The notes below the pieces were generated by a model. It was not told where the DNA came from. It ran no database searches and worked only from the letters and a program-made list of their open reading frames with translations. From JAFDWI01 sp040255345 (GTDB lineage: Bacteria > Actinomycetota > Acidimicrobiia > Acidimicrobiales > Iamiaceae): a stretch of 6,817 nucleotides of DNA. The DNA is taken from the NCBI GenBank assembly GCA_040255345.1, contig JBDZUV010000153.1:1-6817 (forward strand), read 5' to 3'. This document shows positions 1-5,757 of the stretch, piece by piece. Position numbers and translations under genes: made by a program. The first letter of the stretch is position 1. The number at the start of each line of letters is the position of its first letter.

Positions 1-100
1 GCACGCGGTCGATCTCGGCCAGCGCGGACAAGGCCCGGACGGTCTCGGCCACCGAGTCTTGACGGTCCTTGGCCGGGACGATGGCGACGACGGTCGTCAC
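1..100 (-). CDS. Family 2 glycosyltransferase, N-terminal fragment (gene runs off the left edge)
   Basis: Only the first 33 codons are visible. The peptide begins VTTVVAIVPAKDRQDSVAET and continues to an EIDRV segment. A short hydrophobic beta strand followed by a P-A-K-D turn, then a helix with regularly spaced Val/Leu, is the usual opening of GT-A fold family 2 glycosyltransferases, where the first strand and loop bind the nucleotide sugar. The GTG start (100-98) overlaps the TGA stop (99-97) of the preceding gene by four bases, which fixes the start and implies coupled translation as third gene of the murJ operon. A membrane-associated sugar transfer, for example to a polyprenyl phosphate or an envelope glycan, would fit the neighbours, but donor and acceptor cannot be read from this fragment. 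The DxD motif lies outside the window. A nucleotidyltransferase with a similar first strand is the main alternative. Confidence 0.7.
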   Translation of the reverse strand, partial: MTTVVAIVPAKDRQDSVAETVRALSALAEIDRV

Positions 101-2376
101 AGGGTCACCTCTCTTGGTCGACTGGCCGATGCTTCTCGCCGAGTGCCCGATCTGGGTCCGTCACGGACCTCGATCAGGATCAGGAACGGGCCCAGATACA
201 CGAACACCAACGCCGTCACCAGGATCCCCGAGTCGTTCAGCAACCACCCGACGACCCCGAGCACCAGCGCGGCGGTGACCGCGGCACGTCGTGGAGTCCG
301 GGCCGGCAACAAGTTGGTCCACCCTTTCGCCACGACCAGGACGTACAGAGCGTAGATCGCGACGATCGGCACCGCCCAGGACCAGTTGCTCTGCCACAAC
401 ACGGCCATCGAGTTGTTCCACTTCTCGGCGATGGTCGAGCGCAGCAGGTCGAGATCGCCCTGACCGGTCTCGAGGAAGAACCGGCCGATGTGCGTGCGTT
501 CGTCCGCGGGGCGGAGCGCGTCGAAACCGACGGCGGCGACGAGCACCACCAGCGCCGCCGCGACCGCGACCACCACGTAGCGCCAGCGCAGGGCGCGCCC
601 CGCGAGCACCCAGACCAGCACGCCCAGGACCGGCACCAGGGTGAGGACCCCACCGACGTCGGCTCCCATCCAGGGGGCGCCGTCGACCAGCACGGCGATC
701 GCCGCCACGGTGACCACCAGCCACAGCCGTCCCCGCCGGTCGTCAGGGTCGGACCGGCCGTCGTGGTGACGGTCCATCAACCCGGCACACAGGATGATCG
801 AACAGGTCGCGAGGATCGCGAACACCGCATTGTCGGTGCCGAAGTAGCGGAACCCGACGTTCGGGGCACTGCCGAAGAAACTCCCGAGCACCAGATGGCC
901 GCCGGTCGCCAGATCGACCGTGATGAGCGTGAAGGTCGCGCCGCAGATGACGATGAGGGGATCGAGCGCGGATCTGCGCAGCGGCTGGACCAGCAGCCCG
1001 ATCGCGACCGCGACGGCCCACGACACCGGTATCGACCAGTAGCCCAGCGACGAGGTCGCCGTCGAGAAGCGGAGCAGGAACGTCACCAGCGGCCACGCGG
1101 CACACGAGAGCGCGGCCACTTCGAGCGCGCGGCGGCCACGCGGACCTGGTCGGCGGCGTCGCAGCAGAAACAGGGCACCGAGGAACACCACGACGCTGAC
1201 CACGATCAACGTCATCCGCATGGCCGGCAGTGACTCCGAGCGCGCCGTGAGCATCTGGTCGAGCACCGTGAGCGACTCCCACGTCGGTCGCCCCGGGGTG
1301 ATCCGGAGCGCGGTGCCGTGCATCGTCGCCGGCACGTCGACTCCGAGCACGGCCAACACGCTGGGAGCCAGGTCGGTGAGCGTGACGATGCCCGAACGAT
1401 GGGTCGACGGCGAGGCGAGTTCGCCCTGCTCCAGGCCATCGCCGAAGGCGACGAGCGGGCTCATCCCATAGGGGCTCGCCGACGGGGTGACGCCCACGAC
1501 CAGCACCAGCGTGCCCGGGTCGACGCCCCGTGCGAGGTCACCGATGATCGCATCGGTGCGGGCGAGTGCCCCACGTTGGGTGCTCTGCTGTCTCGCCTTG
1601 GACTGCTCGGCGCGGTAGTCGATGGCGCGCTCGGTTTCCCCCGGGTCGGCCACGACCACATCGGCGCGTTCCAGTGCGTCGAGCACGCTGCCACGGAATG
1701 CGGCACGGTCGACTCCGAGGCCGAACGGCGCCGCAGGGTCGTTCCGGAGCAGCCCCATGCCGACCGTGCCGTCGGCGACCAGCCCGTCGGGATCGGTGAC
1801 GGCCAACGCCGCCGGGGCACGACGCACGACGCGACCGTCCGCGGCGTGGATGCTCGAGTTGGCCACCACCGCGACGCCGTGCCGGCTCTCCGCGAGGGCC
1901 ACGCCAAGCGCACCGACGTCGGTCGCCGTCCCCGACGAGTCCGACTGCATGGCGGGCACTCCGGGCAGCACCACGCTGCCCGTGACGTCGTGACCGACCC
2001 GCAGTTCCTGCGCCCGGTCGGCGCGCAGGCCATTGAGGGTCTCGTGCGCGTCGACGGCGGTCGACCCGCTCGACCCCGAGGCGAGGATCGCCCCGGCTCC
2101 GAGCGACGCGTAGGCCTCCGCGGCGTCGGGGCGCAACGCCGCGGTCTTGACCCGCATCGCGCCGATGACGCCCTGTTCGGAGAGCCGGTGGAGGTTCGGC
2201 ATCGTCTGCGGGTCGATGTCGTCGAGGCTGAGCCGCGGAACACCGATGATGAGTACCTTGTCGGCCTCGGGCAGCGATTCCGAGCCGACCGTCTGGCCCA
2301 GGTCGGCGGTCCAGTACGACACGATGCCCGCCAGGATCAGCACGGTGATCAACAGCCGGCGCGCCCAGCGGGTCAC
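97..2376 (-). CDS. Polytopic membrane protein with degenerate alkaline-phosphatase-superfamily domain, murJ partner
   Basis: 759 residues, function unknown. Residues 8-22 form one membrane anchor. Residues 38-360 look like an alkaline-phosphatase/sulfatase fold outside the membrane: a first strand (DKVLIIGVP, 39-47), the hallmark MPNLHRLSEQG (59-69), a late strand TLVLVVGV (289-296), and the C-terminal hallmark TDLAPSVLAVLGVDVP (334-349) followed by HGTAL. The usual metal-binding Asp after strand 1 reads Gly45, the expected nucleophile region (81-95) has no obvious Ser/Thr in the usual position, and the DHG motif is replaced by VGVTPS (294-299), so it is probably non-catalytic. About 11 membrane helices follow from 387 to 735, with motif-like loops YFGTDNAVFA (511-520), GAPWMGADVGG (566-576) and NDSG (714-717). 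I chose GTG at 2376 because it overlaps the murJ stop in GTGA and directly precedes the anchor; the open frame extends far upstream, but only as a shadow of murJ. A role with MurJ in envelope glycan or lipid-linked precursor handling is inference from context. Confidence 0.85.
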   Translation of the reverse strand: MTRWARRLLITVLILAGIVSYWTADLGQTVGSESLPEADKVLIIGVPRLSLDDIDPQTMPNLHRLSEQGVIGAMRVKTAALRPDAAEAYASLGAGAILASGSSGSTAVDAHETLNGLRADRAQELRVGHDVTGSVVLPGVPAMQSDSSGTATDVGALGVALAESRHGVAVVANSSIHAADGRVVRRAPAALAVTDPDGLVADGTVGMGLLRNDPAAPFGLGVDRAAFRGSVLDALERADVVVADPGETERAIDYRAEQSKARQQSTQRGALARTDAIIGDLARGVDPGTLVLVVGVTPSASPYGMSPLVAFGDGLEQGELASPSTHRSGIVTLTDLAPSVLAVLGVDVPATMHGTALRITPGRPTWESLTVLDQMLTARSESLPAMRMTLIVVSVVVFLGALFLLRRRRPGPRGRRALEVAALSCAAWPLVTFLLRFSTATSSLGYWSIPVSWAVAVAIGLLVQPLRRSALDPLIVICGATFTLITVDLATGGHLVLGSFFGSAPNVGFRYFGTDNAVFAILATCSIILCAGLMDRHHDGRSDPDDRRGRLWLVVTVAAIAVLVDGAPWMGADVGGVLTLVPVLGVLVWVLAGRALRWRYVVVAVAAALVVLVAAVGFDALRPADERTHIGRFFLETGQGDLDLLRSTIAEKWNNSMAVLWQSNWSWAVPIVAIYALYVLVVAKGWTNLLPARTPRRAAVTAALVLGVVGWLLNDSGILVTALVFVYLGPFLILIEVRDGPRSGTRREASASRPREVTL

Positions 2377-4193
2377 GGCTCGGCTCCCGCACGCCGCCGC
2401 AACCGATCGGTCACGACGCCGAGTTCGGGCGTGCGCAACAGCGCCAGGAGCGCCACCGCGATCGCCACACCCGCCGCGCTCGCGGCGAGACCGGCCACCA
2501 CCGCCTGCGAACGGCTCGACCAGCCGATCACCGACGCGATCCAGGCCGCGGCACCGATCGCCGGCACGCTCGCGACCAGCGAGCGGGCCAGCGCGCCGCC
2601 CACCGGTAGCGGCTCGCCGACGTGACGGCGGACGATACCGAACAGCACCACACACCCGGCGCCCAAGCTGACCGCCTGGATCAGGCCGAAGAGCACCAAC
2701 AGGGCGGTGCCGTGCACGAAGCCGGTCGCCACCACCATGCCGACGACCGCGGCCACGGTCGAACCCAGGTTCACCAGCGTCGGCGACCGGGCATCGCCGA
2801 GAGCGTACGACGCACGGGTGAGCAGGAAGTACACGCTGAACGCGCACAACCCCGTCAGGAACCCGGCGAGCGTCGCGGCGACCAGTCGCACCCCGGCCGC
2901 ATCGAGCTGGCCGATCCGCACGACCGACAGTGCCGGCGCCGCGGCGACGGCCAGAAGGCCGCTCGCCGGGATCAGCAACAGCAGGTTGAGCCGCATCCCG
3001 CGGGTGAGTTCGGCCGCGAACCCGCTGCGGTCGTCTCTGGTCGCCAGGCGCGACAGGCGGGGGAACAACGCCGTGAAGATCGGGTAGGCGATGAGCGCGT
3101 GGGGCAGCAGGAAGAACATGAAGGCCGTCTGGTAGGCGATCACGCCGCCGTCGACGCGCCCCGCCAGGATGATCGTCGCCCCGACGATCACCTCGTTGAG
3201 CCCGACGTGACCGGCCGCCCAGGCACCCTGACGCACCAGTCTGCCGAGCGAGAGGCCCCGGGTCCGCCACCGGGGCCGCAACCCCAGACCCGCGTTCCAC
3301 AGGGCCACGAACGGCACGACCGTCATCGCCACCGTGCCCGCGAGGGTGCCGGCCCCCAGCAGGACCTTCTCGCCGACGGTCAGGGTCAGCCCGGCCGCCG
3401 GGTCGTGACCGTGGGCGAACACGACCATCGTGATCGTGACGACGATGTTGTTGAACACCGGTGCGATCGACGTGGCGAGGAAGCGGTGGTCGGCCTGCAG
3501 CAGTGCACTGGCGACCGCCCCGACCGCGTAGAACACGAGCTGGGGCATGATGAACCACAGCAGGAACGCGCCGATGCGCACCTGGTCGGCCCGCACCGCC
3601 TCGGAGGTGCCGATGGTCAACACCTGCATGATCCAGGTGCCGCCGAACATCCCGATCAGCGCGACGACACCGACGTAGACACTGCCGCGGGTGGCGAGCA
3701 CCGATCCCAGGTGCCGGGCCGCCGTGGTGTCGGGCGCGTCGGCGCCGGCCCGGTCCCGTCGTCCCCGCGTCGCCCCGGTGAGCAACTCGACGAAGCCGGG
3801 GACCAACACCGAGAACAGCACACCCCCGGCCAGCAATTCGAACAGGACGTTCGAGACTTCGTTCGCCCGCTGGTAGGAGTCTCCCAGATACGCGATGCCC
3901 AGCGCTCCGGCCACCGCGATCACCCGCACGAACCCCGTGATGCGCGAGACGAGATTGCCGACGGTGATCAGGGTCGCAGCACGGCCGAACGACGCTCGAC
4001 GCGGTTCGTCGGTGACGCCGCTTCCGAGCGCGGTGTCCACGACGGGGTCGTGTGGCAGCGCGTCCGGTCCGAGCATTTCCGGCGGCGCCGCGAGCGGCAC
4101 CGTGCCGGAGTCGGGGCCGGTGTCGGGGCCGGAGTCGGTGTCGGGGCCGATGGCAAAGGCCGCGGACAGCGATGGATCGTCCGACTCCGACAT
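2373..4193 (-). CDS. murJ: Lipid II flippase MurJ (MviN family), actinobacterial type
   Basis: 606 residues. MurJ moves the peptidoglycan precursor lipid II across the cytoplasmic membrane and belongs to the MOP exporter superfamily. The conserved core starts near residue 70 with TLITVGNLVSRITGFVR; Arg84 and Arg90 match the spacing of the essential TM1 arginines of E. coli MurJ (R18, R24), and Asp105 probably matches D39. About 14 hydrophobic helices run to residue 587, with the characteristic FFLLPHALIAYPIFTALFPR segment (360-379). The E. coli R52/R53 site reads Phe-Glu here (VLFELLAGGVLFSVLVP, 116-132), and the TM8 Arg/Glu pair is also absent; from memory this FELL-type sequence is usual in actinobacterial MurJ. 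There is no C-terminal pseudokinase domain as in mycobacterial MviN. Residues 1-65 are a Gly/Pro/Asp-rich tail with repeats. No clear Shine-Dalgarno precedes ATG 4193; Met40 is an alternative start. It is the first gene of the operon, its stop overlapping the next start by four bases. Confidence 0.95.
   Translation of the reverse strand: MSESDDPSLSAAFAIGPDTDSGPDTGPDSGTVPLAAPPEMLGPDALPHDPVVDTALGSGVTDEPRRASFGRAATLITVGNLVSRITGFVRVIAVAGALGIAYLGDSYQRANEVSNVLFELLAGGVLFSVLVPGFVELLTGATRGRRDRAGADAPDTTAARHLGSVLATRGSVYVGVVALIGMFGGTWIMQVLTIGTSEAVRADQVRIGAFLLWFIMPQLVFYAVGAVASALLQADHRFLATSIAPVFNNIVVTITMVVFAHGHDPAAGLTLTVGEKVLLGAGTLAGTVAMTVVPFVALWNAGLGLRPRWRTRGLSLGRLVRQGAWAAGHVGLNEVIVGATIILAGRVDGGVIAYQTAFMFFLLPHALIAYPIFTALFPRLSRLATRDDRSGFAAELTRGMRLNLLLLIPASGLLAVAAAPALSVVRIGQLDAAGVRLVAATLAGFLTGLCAFSVYFLLTRASYALGDARSPTLVNLGSTVAAVVGMVVATGFVHGTALLVLFGLIQAVSLGAGCVVLFGIVRRHVGEPLPVGGALARSLVASVPAIGAAAWIASVIGWSSRSQAVVAGLAASAAGVAIAVALLALLRTPELGVVTDRLRRRAGAEP
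4108..4149 (-). repeat. 12-bp tandem repeat encoding the Gly-Pro-Asp-rich N-terminal tail of MurJ
   Basis: Near-identical 12-base units of the form GAG/GTG + TCGGGGCCG (plus-strand reading) lie at 4108-4119, 4120-4131 and 4138-4149, with a half unit at 4132-4137. On the minus strand they encode GPDTDSGPDTGPDS, residues 16-29 of MurJ. The period is a multiple of three, so gain or loss of a unit keeps the frame. The segment lies before the first membrane helix, in a tail predicted to be disordered and cytoplasmic, so its length is probably free to vary between strains. Confidence 0.8.
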
Positions 4194-4304
4194 GGTGGCA
4201 CAAGGCTACGTGACGATCATGGGAATCCCGGGCTCTTGTCTCGGCGCTGATCGTCGAAGGTCTACGGTGAGACGACCGTCCCACCGAGCCCAAGGAGTGA
4301 GTTG
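4194..4304. promoter_or_regulatory. Divergent intergenic region between murJ and the acyl-CoA dehydrogenase gene, with an inverted repeat
   Basis: The 111 bases between the two divergent starts must hold the promoter of the dehydrogenase gene and probably that of the murJ operon. GACGATCA (4212-4219) recurs inverted as TGATCGTC (4248-4255), with 28 bases between the arms and 36 between arm centres; this could be a regulator site. TTGTCT at 4236-4241, between the arms, resembles a plus-strand -35 box. A weak TAnnnT candidate (TACGGT, 4263-4268) lies 21 bases further on, longer than an ideal spacer. GGGAATCCC (4221-4229) is a small palindrome. I found no convincing minus-strand -10/-35 pair. 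These promoter elements are suggestions only. Confidence 0.4.
4292..4297 (+). promoter_or_regulatory. Ribosome binding site AAGGAG of the acyl-CoA dehydrogenase gene
   Basis: AAGGAG is a full-strength Shine-Dalgarno core placed seven bases before ATG 4305. It decides the start in favour of this ATG over the TTG immediately before it at 4302. It is the only clear Shine-Dalgarno in the window; the GNAT gene and murJ lack one. Confidence 0.85.
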
Positions 4305-5504
4305 ATGAGCGACGACGAGACCCAGGTGCGCGAACGGATCGCGGGACTCCTGCAGCACGACGATCCCAAGTCGATGTCGAACGAGGCGTTCCGTGGCGCG
4401 CAGTTCGACGCCGGGCTCGCATGGGTGCACTTTCCGGAGGGTTCCGGTGGTCTCGGCCTGCCGCCCCGGCACCAACGCATCATCGACTCCGAGCTCGCGA
4501 AGGCCGGCGCCGCGCCTCCCGGACTCGGTCAGTTCTTCGGGTTGACGATGGCCGGGCCGACGATCGTCACCAACGGCAGCGACGCCATACGTGAGCGGCT
4601 GCTCAAGCGGGCGTTCACCGGCGAGGACGTGTGGTGTCAGCTGTTCTCCGAACCGGGCGCCGGGTCGGACCTCGCCGGTCTGGCGTGTCGGGCCGAGCGG
4701 GACGGCGACGAGTGGGTCATCAACGGTCAGAAGGTGTGGAACACCGGCGCGCATCTCGCCGACCGGGGCATGCTGGTGACCCGGACCGACCCGAACGTGC
4801 CCAAACACAAGGGCATGACGTACTTCGCGCTCGACATGCACGCCCCCGGCGTCGAGGTACGTCCGCTGCGCCAGATCACCGGTGAGGCCGAGTTCAACGA
4901 GGTGTACCTGACCGACGTGCGGGTTCCCGACGCCGACCGGGTCGGCGACGTGGGCGAGGGGTGGCGCGTGGCGATGACCACGCTGTCGAATGAGCGCACG
5001 ACCATCGGCGGCGGGGGCGGCGGGGTGCCCCGGCCCGGGTCGGGGTCGATCGCCGAGGCGGTCCGGATCTGGCGGGAAGAGCCCGTGCAGCGCTCGGCGG
5101 TGAACCGTGATCGGCTCATGCGACTGTGGTGCACCTCCGAGGCGTTGCGGATGACGAACATCCGTGCCTCACAGAACCGCAAGGCCGGCAACCCGGGCCC
5201 CGAAGGGTCGATCGCGAAGCTCGCGTTCGCCGAGAACAACATGGACGTCTACGAGTTCTGCGTCGACCTGCTCGGCGCGGCCGGTCTGGTCGACTACGAC
5301 TTCACGATGCGGCGCTCCGAGATGCTGGGCCTGTTGGGCCCGCCCGGGTCGAGTCGCAAGATGTTCCTGCGGTCGCGTGCCAACTCGATCGAAGGTGGCA
5401 CCTCGGAGATCCAGCGCAACATCATCGGCGAACGGGTGCTCGGACTGCCCGGCGAACCCCGGGTCGACAAGTCGGTCGCCTGGGTCGACGTCCCCCGCAG
5501 CTGA
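4305..5504 (+). CDS. Acyl-CoA dehydrogenase (FadE-like, FAD-dependent)
   Basis: 399 residues, full length for the family. These flavoenzymes introduce a trans-2 double bond into acyl-CoA thioesters and pass electrons to electron-transfer flavoprotein; they act in fatty-acid, branched-acid or sterol side-chain degradation. Visible signatures: a short N-terminal helical part with VHFPEGSGGLGLP (41-53); the FAD/substrate motif WCQLFSEPGAGSDLAGL (110-126); the beta domain WVINGQKVWNTGA (137-149); NEVYLTDVRVPDADRVG (198-214) with the helix EGWRVAMTTLSNER (218-231); a Gly-rich linker GGGGGGVPRPGSG (235-247); and the C-terminal flavin-binding IEGGTSEIQRNIIGERVLGL (362-381). The Gly-rich linker and GGTSEIQRN ending recall mycobacterial FadE proteins, some of which form heteromers. 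The position of the MCAD catalytic Glu (YEGT) appears to be Gly364, so the base may lie elsewhere (Glu258/259 or Glu279) or in a partner subunit. It is transcribed alone and followed by a palindromic repeat. Substrate cannot be predicted. Confidence 0.93.
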   Translation: MSDDETQVRERIAGLLQHDDPKSMSNEAFRGAQFDAGLAWVHFPEGSGGLGLPPRHQRIIDSELAKAGAAPPGLGQFFGLTMAGPTIVTNGSDAIRERLLKRAFTGEDVWCQLFSEPGAGSDLAGLACRAERDGDEWVINGQKVWNTGAHLADRGMLVTRTDPNVPKHKGMTYFALDMHAPGVEVRPLRQITGEAEFNEVYLTDVRVPDADRVGDVGEGWRVAMTTLSNERTTIGGGGGGVPRPGSGSIAEAVRIWREEPVQRSAVNRDRLMRLWCTSEALRMTNIRASQNRKAGNPGPEGSIAKLAFAENNMDVYEFCVDLLGAAGLVDYDFTMRRSEMLGLLGPPGSSRKMFLRSRANSIEGGTSEIQRNIIGERVLGLPGEPRVDKSVAWVDVPRS

Positions 5505-5757
5505 CCCACCCCCAACCCCGAACTTCGGGACATTTCCGGCGTTCCGGCGAAGTTGTCGCGCTGCATTCGGCAAGCAAGCGGGTTTCGTCGGCCTGTCGCC
5601 ACCCATGGTCGGCCGACGACCGATCGCAATCGGGGGCCGAGCCCGGCGGAGGGCCGCACCCGGCGCTACGTCCGGCAAGCGGCAGACGTGCCCGCCTCGG
5701 GCTCGACGACGCGAAATCCGTTCAGGCGAGCGGCCCGGCGCGCGCGACGCTGACCCC
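5505..5757. other. Intergenic region between the acyl-CoA dehydrogenase and GNAT genes
   Basis: These 253 bases hold a C/A-only tract directly after the dehydrogenase stop (5505-5519), the first copy of the 57-bp repeat (5520-5576), and about 180 bases with no recognisable gene. Within the latter are two short palindromic stretches: GGTCGGCCGACGACC (5607-5621) and CCGAT-CGCA-ATCGG (5620-5633), a 5-bp stem with a 4-base loop. Short open frames here look like spurious by-products of GC-rich sequence. The GNAT promoter should lie here, but I see no convincing -10/-35 pair. Confidence 0.6.
5520..5576 (+). repeat. 57-bp inverted-repeat element, copy 1 (internally palindromic)
   Basis: This stretch matches the reverse complement of 6714-6770 at 56 of 57 positions (49 perfect bases at 5520-5568, one mismatch at 5569, then seven more matches). 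It has its own fold-back: AACTTCG (5521-5527) pairs with CGAAGTT (5548-5554), and CCGG (5536-5539) with CCGG (5544-5547) around a CGTT loop, leaving an 8-base bulge on one side. TTCCGGCG is repeated twice in tandem (5534-5549). It starts 15 bases after the dehydrogenase stop, so the hairpin would form at the 3' end of that mRNA; there is no T-tract, so a classical intrinsic terminator is not shown. It could be a REP-like dispersed repeat, a 3'-end stabiliser, or the end of a mobile segment around the GNAT gene. Confidence 0.9.

Noticed and set aside
1318..4250. Long plus-strand open frames opposite murJ and the membrane protein gene (1318-2625, 2622-4250)
   Set aside because: They are rich in Arg, Asp, Gln and His with no hydrophobic or domain pattern. 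They are antisense shadows of well-supported membrane proteins.
2377..4422. A minus-strand open frame running continuously upstream of GTG 2376 to 4422, which would give a 1441-residue protein
   Set aside because: The upstream part overlaps murJ in another frame and is Arg/Gly/Ala-rich with no family resemblance, typical of a GC-rich shadow. The real protein starts at the GTG that overlaps the murJ stop.
5620..5633. Hairpin CCGAT-CGCA-ATCGG as a terminator or attenuator for the GNAT gene
   Set aside because: A 5-bp stem is easily expected by chance in 250 bases of GC-rich DNA, and no T-run or leader peptide accompanies it.
5553..5753. Two short frames starting MSRCI(R/Q)QA, at 5553 (+) and 6737 (-), as a possible pair of small peptide genes
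   Set aside because: The similarity is due only to both starting inside the inverted repeat. The sequences diverge as soon as the repeat ends, and there is no ribosome binding site.
5164..5757. N-terminal extension of the GNAT open frame back into the acyl-CoA dehydrogenase gene
   Set aside because: It overlaps the conserved end of the dehydrogenase in another frame, crosses the repeat, and its translation is Arg/Pro/Ser-rich and not GNAT-like.
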